A stretch of 33,658 nucleotides of DNA. Source: an uncultured Ruminiclostridium sp. Its GTDB lineage: Bacteria > Bacillota > Clostridia > Oscillospirales > Acutalibacteraceae. Of this stretch, positions 7,611 to 15,585 are shown in pieces; the first letter of the stretch is position 1; each line of letters begins with the position of its first letter. The stretch is from positions 1-33,658 of the forward strand of contig CABUCM010000029.1 in assembly GCA_902490005.1 (NCBI GenBank), given 5' to 3'. The notes beneath the pieces are model-generated. The model was not told where the DNA came from, did not search any database, and worked only from the letters and a program-made list of their open reading frames with translations. The position numbers and the translations under genes were made by a program.

Positions 7611-8654
7611 TTATAAAATAATTTCTCTGCCCTGGTCAGCCGATTCGTAAATCCCCTGAATGATCCGCTGAACGGTATAGCCGCTCCGGGCGGAGGGAAT
7701 GGGTTCCCGTCCCTGGGCGGCGCATTCGCAGAAATGCCGGATCTCATTGGTGAATCCTTCCACCCACGGATCGTCCCGGTGAAAAATGGGAACCGTATCC
7801 GCCCGGTAGCCGTTGGCTTCCCCATAAATGACAAACGGATTGAGGCAGGCTCCCTCCTTGGTGCCGTAAAGCCGCAGGTTAAAATCCTCCTCCGGGCCGT
7901 TGATGGCCCAGCTGACGGTAACCGTCATGCTCTTTTCCGCTTCAAAGCGGATCAGGGCGGTCATCGCTTCCTCGGTATCCATAGGCCTTGCCGCAGCGGA
8001 CCCGCTGCCCCAGCTGGCAACGCCCTTGCATTGGACATTCCCCAAGCGGCGGTGGGCCACGCCGCTGACGGAAACAGGTTCCGGGCAGCCCATCAAATAC
8101 CACGCGGTATCGATGGCGTGAACGCCGATATCCAGCCCCGCCCCGCCGCCGGACAAAATCTTTCTCTGAAACCAGCTGTTGGCGGGAATCCCCCTGCGGC
8201 GGATCCAGCGGGCGTCGGCATGGTAGATTTCCCCCATCTGCCCGGAAAGGCGGCGTTCCGTGATGATTTGGGATTCCGTGCGAAATCGGTTGAGCATTCC
8301 CAGCATAAAAACCACGCCGTTTTCCTCCACGGCGTCAGCAATCCGCCGCGCCTGCTTTTCATTCATCGCCATGGGCTTTTCCAGAAAAATATTTTTTCCC
8401 GCTTCCGCCGCGGCCGACGCCATCTCGCAGTGGGTGTCCGTCCGGGTGCAAATCGAAACCGTATCCACCTCCGGATCCTTCAAAAGCTCCCGGTAATCCG
8501 TATAAACCTTTGCCCCCAGGGGTTCAGCCATGGCGATGGCCGCGGGCTCATACACATCGCAGACGGCGGTAATCTTCACATTCTCGCAGCGTAAGAACGC
8601 CGGAATATGATAGGTTTTCGCTACAAGCCCCGCTCCTATGATCGCAAGTTTCAT
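7611..8654 (-). CDS. Gfo/Idh/MocA-family oxidoreductase 1
   Basis: NAD(P)-dependent sugar or cyclitol oxidoreductase, 347 residues. The Rossmann motif is GAGLVAKTYH (7-16). The catalytic Lys lies in EKPMA, and the GAGLDIGVHAIDTAWYLMG segment supplies the Asp/His of the family active site. It overlaps neither neighbour: 13 bases to the GH13 start and 19 bases from the previous gene, with AGGAGG upstream of ATG 8654. It is one of three consecutive paralogues. The GH109/3-keto-reductase-like shape is typical of enzymes acting on C3 of a hexose, but the substrate cannot be read from sequence. Confidence 0.88.
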   Translation of the reverse strand: MKLAIIGAGLVAKTYHIPAFLRCENVKITAVCDVYEPAAIAMAEPLGAKVYTDYRELLKDPEVDTVSICTRTDTHCEMASAAAEAGKNIFLEKPMAMNEKQARRIADAVEENGVVFMLGMLNRFRTESQIITERRLSGQMGEIYHADARWIRRRGIPANSWFQRKILSGGGAGLDIGVHAIDTAWYLMGCPEPVSVSGVAHRRLGNVQCKGVASWGSGSAAARPMDTEEAMTALIRFEAEKSMTVTVSWAINGPEEDFNLRLYGTKEGACLNPFVIYGEANGYRADTVPIFHRDDPWVEGFTNEIRHFCECAAQGREPIPSARSGYTVQRIIQGIYESADQGREIIL

Positions 8655-8673
8655 GAATAGGCCTCCTGTTTTA

Positions 8674-9702
8674 TCATAACAGCTCCTTTAACTCCACAGC
8701 GCGCTGCTCCTTGGCGGAAAGCAGGGCCGCCGTGGAGATCGCCAGGGTCTGCAGGTTATCCTCCAGGGTGGGCAGTGTGGACGGTTTTCCAGAAAGGGCG
8801 CGGTGCAGTTCTGTCAATACGCCGGCCCGGTCAAAGCCGGGAAACCCGGTTTCCTCCGGTTTCGGCAAACGGCCGGGGTGGTCCGCGGCGGGGTCGATTT
8901 TAAGCCCCTCCCCGGATATCCACTTCACCAGGCCCTTGGCGCCCTGGACCTGCCAGTTCCCCTGAAACTCGGTCTGCCCGCCTACCGAACAGCTGTGGGC
9001 GGATACCAGGGCGTGAACGCCGTTTTCAAATTCCAGGTTTACAAAAATAGACTCCGGCCCTTTGGTAAGGCCCCATCGGGGCGTCCAGCCGGAACAGTAA
9101 AGCCGCCTGACATTGGCGCCGGCTAAAAAGCGAAGCATATCAAAATGATGGATACAAATCTCATAGCAGAGCATATTTACCTGCTGGCCTCTCCAGCCCT
9201 GGATATTCCACTCATGCTCCTTGGGGTCGGTGGTAAGGCCCGCCCGATAGGTCAGCTGCACGAATTGCAGGGACCCCAGATCGTCGCCGGAGACTCCTTC
9301 TTTCATTTGCCAAAGCTCCTGGCGGTAACGGTAATTGTGGCTGACAAAGACCCGCTCCTTCCGTCCCCGCATCCATTGGGCAAATTCTTTCGCCTCCTCC
9401 AGGTCGTCGCACAGCGGCTTTTCGATCAGCACGTCTTTTCCCGCCGACACCGCCTTTTTCGCGAAGGAAATGTGGCTGCCGTGGGGCACCACGATGAGCA
9501 CCAGATCAGCCTCCGCCTTTTGAAGGGCTTCCTCATAATCCATAAAACACTGCCCGGCGGCCAGCCCATGCTTTTCTTTCGCCATTTCCAGGTCGCTTTC
9601 CCGGTTGCTCACCAGCGCGGCGAGCTCCGCCTGAGGGTCCTCGGCGATAAACTGCAGCCAGCTTTCTCCCCAATAGCCGCAGCCAACTTGAATAATTTTC
9701 AT
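8674..9702 (-). CDS. Gfo/Idh/MocA-family oxidoreductase 2
   Basis: 342 residues with nucleotide-binding GCGYWGESW at the N-terminus, the catalytic Lys in IEKPL, and an active-site helix CYEICIHHFDMLRFL carrying His-His in place of the more usual D-x-x-x-H arrangement. It is only distantly similar to its two neighbouring paralogues, so the three genes are not a recent duplication. RBS AAAGGAG precedes ATG 9702. The 93-base gap upstream holds two inverted repeats. Role inferred from context: one redox step of a shared pathway. Confidence 0.87.
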   Translation of the reverse strand: MKIIQVGCGYWGESWLQFIAEDPQAELAALVSNRESDLEMAKEKHGLAAGQCFMDYEEALQKAEADLVLIVVPHGSHISFAKKAVSAGKDVLIEKPLCDDLEEAKEFAQWMRGRKERVFVSHNYRYRQELWQMKEGVSGDDLGSLQFVQLTYRAGLTTDPKEHEWNIQGWRGQQVNMLCYEICIHHFDMLRFLAGANVRRLYCSGWTPRWGLTKGPESIFVNLEFENGVHALVSAHSCSVGGQTEFQGNWQVQGAKGLVKWISGEGLKIDPAADHPGRLPKPEETGFPGFDRAGVLTELHRALSGKPSTLPTLEDNLQTLAISTAALLSAKEQRAVELKELL

Positions 9703-9718
9703 AGAAGCTCCTTTCCTG

Positions 9719-9736
9719 TCAAAACGCCGGTTTTGA
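9719..9736. repeat. Palindromic site in the leader of oxidoreductase 2
   Basis: TCAAAAC and GTTTTGA arms (7 bp) flank GCCG just upstream of the ribosome-binding site of the gene starting at 9702. A second inverted repeat (AGAAGCGG/CCGCTTCT, 9745-9779) lies beside it. This could be an operator or an mRNA processing hairpin; neither has a T-run. Confidence 0.35.
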
Positions 9737-9795
9737 TAGCGATAAGAAGCGGAAAGGCTTTCATCGTCTTCCCGCTTCTATGCTGTAATTGTAAA

Positions 9796-10935
9796 TTAAA
9801 GCTCCTCTAAGGGAATCGGCTCAAAGGTGGTGGTCAGTTCCACCGCCTTACCAATTTCCGCGGAACGGTAGCCGGCTTCAAAAATCTCGATGACATGCCT
9901 TGCGTGCTCCGCCGTCACCACAGAGGGCTTATCATTGAGCACCCAGTCAGCCAGCTGCAGGATATCCTCAAACACATGGGGCTGGGGCAGCGTGGCCTGG
10001 TGGTCGTTCAAATGAGGCAGCCCCATCGCCCCACGGATCATACTCATTTTGTCCTCACGGCTGTAAAGAGGCTCGTCATTAATTTTTCCGTCCATAACCT
10101 TGCCCTTGGTGCCGAAAACCATAGGAGTAAATCCGTTCCCGTTGCCGAAATCTCCTTTCAAGGAGGAATAGAGCACGCCGTAAAAAGCGTTGCCGAAATC
10201 CAGCAAAATCATCGTGGAATCGTCCACCTCGGAGTCGATCACCTGGTCCCCGAACTGATAGGAGGGAATCCTCTGGCCGGAGAAGGCGGTCACCCGCTTC
10301 ACAGGCCCGAATATACCGGTCATGCTGTGCAGCGCGTAAACGGTGCAGTCCCACTGGGGGCCGCCGGCAGGCTTTTTGTAATACCATGTGGGAATAATTT
10401 TCGGCTTGCCCTCTCCCGTCTCACGGATAGGCTCATCCACATGGTAATAAAGCACGCCCTCCGAGCCGCCGATGGTCCAGCTTGGAATTCCCAATTCGCC
10501 GGTAAGCACCGCCTTGCGGATTTTCCGCATGGCCGGGGAAAGCATCTGCCCGGGAGAGGCCACCAGCTTCACGCCGTATTCCTTGGCGGAGTCGATCAGG
10601 TCGGTGGATTCCTTGGCGGTCAGCGCCATGGTCTTGTTGAAATGTACATGCTTACCCGCTTTGACCGCCTGCATGCCCTGCTCATAATGCAAGCCGATGG
10701 GAGAGCAGAGGGTGACCAGGTCCACGCTGGGGTCTTTCAGCATTTCCTCATAGGAGGTGTAATAACGGGGAACGTTGTATTTTTCCGCCATTTCCTTCGC
10801 CCGGCCCGGCACCGGGTCGCATACCGCCGCCAAGCGGACAAATTCCTGGCCGTCAGGCTCGCTGGCGTGCATAAACACCGACTGTATGGCGATAGCGCCG
10901 CAGCCGGAAACACCTAAACCAAGGGGTTTGCTCAT
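9796..10935 (-). CDS. Gfo/Idh/MocA-family oxidoreductase 3 (divergent EKP motif)
   Basis: 379 residues, longer than the other two. The N-terminal SGCGAIAIQSVFMHA is the NAD-binding loop. The canonical EKP is replaced by NKT (HVHFNKTMAL), keeping the catalytic Lys but losing Glu and Pro. The active-site helix reads GGPQWDCTVYALHSMTGIFG, with Asp, Tyr and His in plausible places. AGGAGG precedes ATG 10935, 22 bases after the TIM-barrel gene. Family membership is clear; the direction of redox chemistry and the substrate are unknown. Confidence 0.85.
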   Translation of the reverse strand: MSKPLGLGVSGCGAIAIQSVFMHASEPDGQEFVRLAAVCDPVPGRAKEMAEKYNVPRYYTSYEEMLKDPSVDLVTLCSPIGLHYEQGMQAVKAGKHVHFNKTMALTAKESTDLIDSAKEYGVKLVASPGQMLSPAMRKIRKAVLTGELGIPSWTIGGSEGVLYYHVDEPIRETGEGKPKIIPTWYYKKPAGGPQWDCTVYALHSMTGIFGPVKRVTAFSGQRIPSYQFGDQVIDSEVDDSTMILLDFGNAFYGVLYSSLKGDFGNGNGFTPMVFGTKGKVMDGKINDEPLYSREDKMSMIRGAMGLPHLNDHQATLPQPHVFEDILQLADWVLNDKPSVVTAEHARHVIEIFEAGYRSAEIGKAVELTTTFEPIPLEEL

Positions 10936-10957
10936 ATTGTATTCCTCCTGTCGTTTC

Positions 10958-11944
10958 TTAATAACGGGCCACTAAATCCTGCATAAACCGCACGAACTGA
11001 TAAGTGCACTTGCGGTCAAACTCATGCATTTCCTCCAGGCAGTTATAATGCTGCTCCGGCAGGATAAACGCGGGCTCGGCCATGAGGATCATGTTCTCCT
11101 TACGCTTTGCCTTTTCGCAGATGGCCTTCATAATCACGTCAAAATCGATGAAGCCCTCGCCCAGGCAGCAGCCCTTGAGGATCATGGGCATATCCTGCCA
11201 CAAATGCTCAAAGATGGGGTTATCGATGACCTTGAAATCCTTGAAGTGGGCCGCTACGGCCCAGGGAGCCAAATACTCCACATCCGCCATGGGATCACAG
11301 CAGATGACGGCTGCGTTTCCAATATCGTACATGCCGCCGATGTTGGGGTGGTTTACCTCCTCCAGGATTCCGGCGATCTCTTTGCCGGTAAAATCGCAGT
11401 GGTTTTCATAAGCCATCATAATGTTGGTGCCCTCCAGGGCCTTTCCAAGCTCCTTCAGGTTGGCCGTCACGAACTTTTTCACGTCGTCGTATTTGACGCT
11501 TTTATTGTAACGACTGAATTTGGTTTCCAGCTTCCCGTAGCCGCCGCCAAGGGTATCGGCGCCGAAGATATCGCAAATTTCTATGATTTTATCCAGATAC
11601 TTCCGGGCCGCGGCGGCGTCCATGGCGGGAGCGCCGGTGACGGGATGGTTTAATCCCGCGAGGCTCATCAGTGGAATGCAGTAAACCACAAAATGGACGT
11701 CCGCCTCCTTGGCCATTGCCGCCATCTCCCGGACATAGCCCATATCCTCAAAGGCCAGGTAGCCGGCGTCATAATTTTCCGTCTCCGGGATTTTCGCCAC
11801 AGGCATCATAGACATGGAATGGGCATCCATGCGCTTGCATTCCTCCAAATACCACATAAAAGATTCTCTGCCGGGCTTTAAGGATTCCGGGCACCGGTTG
11901 GCAAATTGCTGGAAGCCTACTTTAAAATTTCTGCTGTTGTTCAT
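10958..11944 (-). CDS. Xylose-isomerase-like TIM-barrel protein (sugar epimerase / 3-keto-glycoside lyase candidate)
   Basis: 328-residue AP-endonuclease-2-type TIM barrel. A metal site of the family pattern is visible: Glu in AYENH, Asp in MYDIGNA, His in AHFKDF and Glu in LMAEPA. Such proteins are ketose epimerases, inosose dehydratases/isomerases, or, next to Gfo/Idh enzymes, lyases acting on 3-keto sugars. A TTG at 11962 would add six residues, but ATG 11944 with AAAGGAAG upstream is better. It sits between the transporter genes and three Gfo/Idh genes in one operon. The exact reaction is unknown. Confidence 0.85.
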   Translation of the reverse strand: MNNSRNFKVGFQQFANRCPESLKPGRESFMWYLEECKRMDAHSMSMMPVAKIPETENYDAGYLAFEDMGYVREMAAMAKEADVHFVVYCIPLMSLAGLNHPVTGAPAMDAAAARKYLDKIIEICDIFGADTLGGGYGKLETKFSRYNKSVKYDDVKKFVTANLKELGKALEGTNIMMAYENHCDFTGKEIAGILEEVNHPNIGGMYDIGNAAVICCDPMADVEYLAPWAVAAHFKDFKVIDNPIFEHLWQDMPMILKGCCLGEGFIDFDVIMKAICEKAKRKENMILMAEPAFILPEQHYNCLEEMHEFDRKCTYQFVRFMQDLVARY

Positions 11945-11979
11945 ACGGATCTTCCTTTCCAAAATGTTTGAGCCACCGA

Positions 11980-12825
11980 TCAGCCTTTGATCGCGCCGCC
12001 GATGGTCATAGCTTTCTCCACCCTGCTGCTGAACAGCGCGTAAATCAGCACGGTGGGAATACTGGCGATCACCATTGTGGCCCCCATGGCCCCCCAGTCG
12101 GTGGTATATTCCCCTTGGAAAAACAGCAGGCCCAGGGGCAGGGTTTTCAGGTCATCCTTGGTTAACAGGATTAGCGCCAGGTTGTATTCATTCCAAACGC
12201 TCATAAACACGAAAATCGATACCGTGGCCAGGGCCGCTTTCACATTGGGCACAATGATTTTCAAAAAGCAGGTGAATAAAGAGGCGCCGTCCAGGCAGGC
12301 GGACTCTTCCAGTTCAAAGGGCAGGCTCCGCATGGCCCCATACAGCACCAGCATGGTAAAAGGCAGGTTAAAGGCCGCATAAGGGACGATGGCCGCCCAA
12401 AGGGTATTGCTGATATGCAGGTCCCGGACAAGCACCGCGATGGGGATCATGATGACCTGCAGAGGAATAAACAGGCCCACCATTGTCAGCAGGCGAAGCC
12501 CATGCTGCCCGCGAAAGCGCATCCTCGCGGTGGCATAGGCGAACATGGTGGCAAGGACCAAAACAATGGCGATGACCACCAGCGTCACCTTGACGCTGTT
12601 CATAAAGTAGACGGGCAGGTTAAAGCTGTTCCACGCCTTAATATAGTTTTCCGTGCGCAGTACGGTGGGAAAGCCAAAGGGGTTGGTGACAAAAATCTCC
12701 TCGTTATCTTTGAAGGAGTAGAATACCATCCAAATCAAGGGATACAGGGAAACCACGGCGTAAAGCACCAGAAAGACACGAAACACCAGGGTGCCCGGAT
12801 GTAGTTTCAGTTTTCTTTTCATCAT
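11980..12825 (-). CDS. CUT1 sugar ABC transporter permease (MalG-like)
   Basis: Integral membrane protein of 281 residues with about six hydrophobic segments. The first is at VFRVFLVLYAVVSLYPLIWM, followed by the ESACLDGASLFTCFLKIIVP coupling (EAA) loop that docks on the ATPase. The C-terminus is short and basic, as in MalG. Start 12825 has a GGGGGTG ribosome-binding site; the frame open to 12864 would overlap the previous permease. No ATPase gene is nearby, so a shared MsmX-type ATPase encoded elsewhere is likely. Confidence 0.92.
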   Translation of the reverse strand: MMKRKLKLHPGTLVFRVFLVLYAVVSLYPLIWMVFYSFKDNEEIFVTNPFGFPTVLRTENYIKAWNSFNLPVYFMNSVKVTLVVIAIVLVLATMFAYATARMRFRGQHGLRLLTMVGLFIPLQVIMIPIAVLVRDLHISNTLWAAIVPYAAFNLPFTMLVLYGAMRSLPFELEESACLDGASLFTCFLKIIVPNVKAALATVSIFVFMSVWNEYNLALILLTKDDLKTLPLGLLFFQGEYTTDWGAMGATMVIASIPTVLIYALFSSRVEKAMTIGGAIKG

Positions 12826-12835
12826 CGCCACCCCC

Positions 12836-13717
12836 TTAATATACAATCCGCTCACGGGCCACAAACCTGTTAATAATCAGGGATACAATCATGCACTGGA
12901 TCACCAGCATCACCGCGGAAGCGCAGCCGTAGCCGTATTCTCCCAGCCGAAACGCGGCCCGATACATCAGGAAGGTCAGCGTATAGGTTTGGGTCCCCGG
13001 GCCGCCGCCGGTCATAATATGCATGCTGGCAAAGGAATTCAAACCTCCGGTGATGGAAATAATCAAGCAGTATTTATAGGTCTCCTGCATCAGCGGGATG
13101 GTGACGCGGATATGGGCGTTCACTTTATTGCAGCCATCCAGACGGGCGGCCTCGAAATAATGCTCGGGAATGGAGTTGGCCGCGGACAGCAAAAGAATAA
13201 ATTGATAACCGGTAAACTGCCAGGTATTTACGATAGCGATGGCCACAATGGCGGTCTTTCCGTCGCCGAGCCAGTTCTGCTGATATGGGATTCCCAAGGC
13301 CTCGAACAGCTTGTTAATCATGCCGTACTCCGCGTTATACATAGAAAGCCAAAGCTGGGACACCACGGTAATGGACAGCACGGCGGGAATAAAATAGGAA
13401 ACCCGGAAAAACTTTTTGGCCAGCCGGCTGGAATCGATCACGGCAAAGGCCAGAATGGTGGCGACGGGAATCTGAATGCACACTTGGATCAAGGCGAAGA
13501 CGCTTCCGTTGCGCAGGGAGGTGTAAAAGATGGGATCCTTAAAAAGGCGTATGTAATTATCCACCCCGTTAAAAAGGGAGGCGTTTAATCCATCCCATTC
13601 GGTAAAGCTTCTGACGATCAAAATACCCAGGGGATAAAGCACCATCACCGTGAACAAGAGCATTGCTGGTGCTACCAGCGCAAAGACCATCGCTTTATTG
13701 CCAAGATATTTACGCAT
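12836..13717 (-). CDS. CUT1 sugar ABC transporter permease (MalF/UgpA-like)
   Basis: 293-residue permease with six predicted membrane segments, the first being MVFALVAPAMLLFTVMVLYP. The EAA loop reads EAARLDGCNKVNAHIRVTIP. AAAGGAG precedes ATG 13717. It lies between the binding-protein gene, from which a strong stem-loop separates it, and the MalG-like permease. Together these form the membrane channel for the oligosaccharide delivered by the lipoprotein. Confidence 0.92.
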   Translation of the reverse strand: MRKYLGNKAMVFALVAPAMLLFTVMVLYPLGILIVRSFTEWDGLNASLFNGVDNYIRLFKDPIFYTSLRNGSVFALIQVCIQIPVATILAFAVIDSSRLAKKFFRVSYFIPAVLSITVVSQLWLSMYNAEYGMINKLFEALGIPYQQNWLGDGKTAIVAIAIVNTWQFTGYQFILLLSAANSIPEHYFEAARLDGCNKVNAHIRVTIPLMQETYKYCLIISITGGLNSFASMHIMTGGGPGTQTYTLTFLMYRAAFRLGEYGYGCASAVMLVIQCMIVSLIINRFVARERIVY

Positions 13718-13741
13718 ACGATGCTCCTTTCTTTATTTGCT

Positions 13742-13770
13742 GGAGAGGCCGCCAGCCAGGCGGCCTCTCC
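13742..13770 (-). terminator. Stem-loop between binding protein and permease genes (transporter 1)
   Basis: GGAGAGGCCGCC and GGCGGCCTCTCC form a perfect 12-bp GC-rich stem with a 5-base loop. On the minus strand it is followed by AGCAAATAAAG, not a T-run. Such intercistronic hairpins commonly protect binding-protein mRNA and lower permease expression; partial termination is also possible. Confidence 0.8.
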
Positions 13771-13792
13771 GCTCAGACACACAGTGGTGAAA

Positions 13793-15133
13793 TCAATCTC
13801 CCGTAATAGCCGCGATGCTCTCGATAAACTCCTCGGCGGTCATAGCGCCCGCCAGAAGGCTCTGTGTTCCCTCGCCAAGAACGGTGTAAAGCTCCGCGTT
13901 TTCTCCAGCGCCGGCAAGCACCGTGGTGCTGGTGGCCTTTTCGATGTATCCCGCCAGCTTTTCATTCATTGCCAGCGGCTCCACTTCCATTTCTTTTTCG
14001 CAGCGGACGGCGATGCTAGGTGAGCCGCGCTGGGTATAGTTATATTCCGCGTACATTTCCGCCAGAAAACAGGCGACGTCTACGGCTGTATCGAAGTTTT
14101 CGCTGTAGGGGCACACCCCTAAGCCTGCGGCGCTGCCGGCGCCGCCGGAAAACGCGTACTGGGATGTTTCGTATTCATCCGCGGAAGCGGCGGGAATCGG
14201 GATCCAATCCGCCTTATCCCCCAGGGCCTCGTCGGTGGTGGCAATCTCCCACTGGCCGTTGAGGAACATGGCCGCCTCGCCGTTATACCACAGGTTGGTG
14301 GACTGCTCGTAATTCAAGGTGGTGACGCCGGCAGGGAACGCGCCTGCGTCCGCAAGGGCCTGCAAATCCTTCGCGGCCTGCAGGAAGCCCTCTTCACGAA
14401 TGCTGTGCTCCCCGGAGTGAAGGCTGCTCAGGCCCGCGGGAATATAACGGGTAACCAGCGCGTCGTACATCGCGTTGCAGATCCACTGTTCCTTGCCAAA
14501 GATCGGCAGAACCGTGATTCCATTGGCAGATAGGGCCTGAGAGGCGGAAACCCACTCTTCAATAGTGGTGGGGATTTCCACATTATTATCCGCAAAGATC
14601 GTTTTGTTGACAAACAGCAGCACCACCTCGGGGCCGGTATAGGGCAGGGTGTAAATTTTGCCGTCCGTATGGTACAGCTTGCTGTGAGCGGCAGGCAGCA
14701 CCTTATCAAAGAATCCGTTTTCCGCCACAATATCAGTCAGGTCCGCAATGGCCTCTGAGGTAATCAAGGAATCGATCAGCTGGGTTCCGGAAACGCCGAA
14801 GATGTCAGGCATATCGCCGGTTGCCGCGTAGGTCTTCAGCTTAACGCCGTCATCCGCCGGCATTGCGTCCAGCTCCAGGGTGACCCAGGGCATTTCTTCC
14901 GCCAGGCGCTCCACCGCATAGTCATACGGCAGCATTGTGTCGTCATCGGAATAACGCACATAAACGCTCAGCGTCACCGGCTCCTCTGAGGTTCCGGATT
15001 CCGCCTTTGAGCTGCTGTCTTCCTGCTGTGAGGAAGGGTCGGAAGCCGCGCTGGACTGCCCGCCGTTTGACGAACAGGCCGCCAAGCTGAAAACCATGGC
15101 GGCAGCCAGCATTACCGATAAAATTTTTTTCAT
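13793..15133 (-). CDS. Sugar ABC transporter solute-binding lipoprotein 1
   Basis: 446 residues. The lipoprotein signal peptide MKKILSVMLAAAMVFSLAAC gives Cys20 for lipid anchoring, followed by a Ser/Gln/Glu-rich linker to about 50, then a family-1 (MalE-type) binding domain (PVTLSVYVRYSDDD onward). A longer frame opens at 15175, but the ATG at 15133 has AAGGAGG and starts the signal peptide. First gene of an eight-gene operon driven from the promoter at 15251-15279. The operon's GH13 and Gfo/Idh genes suggest a glucoside or alpha-glucan oligosaccharide ligand, which is inference. Confidence 0.92.
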   Translation of the reverse strand: MKKILSVMLAAAMVFSLAACSSNGGQSSAASDPSSQQEDSSSKAESGTSEEPVTLSVYVRYSDDDTMLPYDYAVERLAEEMPWVTLELDAMPADDGVKLKTYAATGDMPDIFGVSGTQLIDSLITSEAIADLTDIVAENGFFDKVLPAAHSKLYHTDGKIYTLPYTGPEVVLLFVNKTIFADNNVEIPTTIEEWVSASQALSANGITVLPIFGKEQWICNAMYDALVTRYIPAGLSSLHSGEHSIREEGFLQAAKDLQALADAGAFPAGVTTLNYEQSTNLWYNGEAAMFLNGQWEIATTDEALGDKADWIPIPAASADEYETSQYAFSGGAGSAAGLGVCPYSENFDTAVDVACFLAEMYAEYNYTQRGSPSIAVRCEKEMEVEPLAMNEKLAGYIEKATSTTVLAGAGENAELYTVLGEGTQSLLAGAMTAEEFIESIAAITGD

Positions 15134-15163
15134 TTCATTTCCTCCTTGTTTTCTGAATTTTTG

Positions 15164-15215
15164 AACCACGTTCAAAAGCCGTTTCCCCCTGTAACCGCAC
15201 CTCTTTCACGTGGTT
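15164..15215 (-). repeat. Inverted repeat in the leader of the transporter 1 operon
   Basis: AACCACGT (15164-15171) and ACGTGGTT (15208-15215) are perfect 8-base arms 36 bases apart, between promoter and start codon. They could fold in the leader RNA or act as paired operator half-sites. Confidence 0.4.
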
Positions 15216-15250
15216 TTTGCAGCACAGCCTTAAATGTATCATGCAAGCAC

Positions 15251-15279
15251 ATTATATAAGTATTGTAACCTCTTGTACA
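15251..15279 (-). promoter_or_regulatory. Promoter of the transporter 1 / Gfo-Idh / GH13 operon
   Basis: On the minus strand a perfect TATAAT (15251-15256) lies 17 bases from TGTACA (15274-15279; 4 of 6 consensus). The leader to the binding-protein start is about 110 bases. Confidence 0.75.
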
Positions 15280-15396
15280 TGGAAAAACAGCAACACGCTT
15301 GGAAAAAACGAACTATTTTAATATATTTTCTTATTATATATTATTATTTTTATGTAAAACACCTTAACTTTTACAGAAACCTCTTCTCTTTTTAAT

Positions 15397-15413
15397 AGCA
15401 ATTTAAAATTGCT
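15397..15413. promoter_or_regulatory. 17-base palindrome upstream of the deoC promoter, candidate operator
   Basis: AGCAATTT-A-AAATTGCT is a perfect inverted repeat about 40 bases upstream of the deoC -35 box. The GntR regulator or the AraC-type response regulator encoded just downstream are candidate binders. AT-rich surroundings make chance palindromes more likely. Confidence 0.45.
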
Positions 15414-15452
15414 CTAAATAAAAGGTTTATTTAATTTTTGATTTTTTAATTA

Positions 15453-15481
15453 TTGACAAGACAATAGTAATACATTATAAT
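15453..15481 (+). promoter_or_regulatory. Consensus sigma-70 promoter of deoC
   Basis: TTGACA (15453-15458) and TATAAT (15476-15481) with exactly 17 bases between them, a perfect consensus on both hexamers. Confidence 0.9.
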
Positions 15482-15565
15482 ACTTTTAAACTCAAGCCTA
15501 TTTGTTCCAAAAACACAGCCGCCAAGTATGATGCGCAAATTTAAAAAAGGAGCGTATACCCCTCC

Positions 15566-15583
15566 ATGGGTATCGGTATCTAA
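15566..15583 (+). CDS. Possible five-codon leader ORF upstream of deoC
   Basis: ATG GGT ATC GGT ATC TAA (MGIGI). The only good ribosome-binding site in the leader, AAAGGAG at 15546-15552, is 13 bases from this ATG but more than 30 bases from the deoC ATG. The stop is 2 bases before the deoC start, which would allow coupled reinitiation. Translation is unproven. Confidence 0.35.
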   Translation: MGIGI

Positions 15584-15585
15584 AA

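Larger units (their letters stand above)
15134..15585. other. AT-rich divergent regulatory region
   Basis: 452 bases without a gene, much more AT-rich than the surroundings. It holds back-to-back promoters for the transporter/Gfo-Idh operon and for deoC, an inverted repeat in the leader of the former, a 17-base palindrome upstream of the latter, and a short leader reading frame. Confidence 0.85.

Noticed and set aside
6647..7621. 324-codon open frame on the plus strand, opposite the GH13 gene
   Set aside because: Antisense to a well-supported GH13 glycosidase; composition is that of a mirrored GC-rich gene and no motif is visible.
7598..7834. N-terminal extension of the GH13 gene to 7834
   Set aside because: It overlaps the C-terminus of the upstream oxidoreductase and encodes a proline-rich stretch unlike any GH13 N-terminus; the ATG at 7597 fits the family.
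7611..10935. Three Gfo/Idh genes as a recent tandem duplication
   Set aside because: Their nucleotide-binding loops, EKP regions and active-site helices differ strongly, so they are old paralogues.
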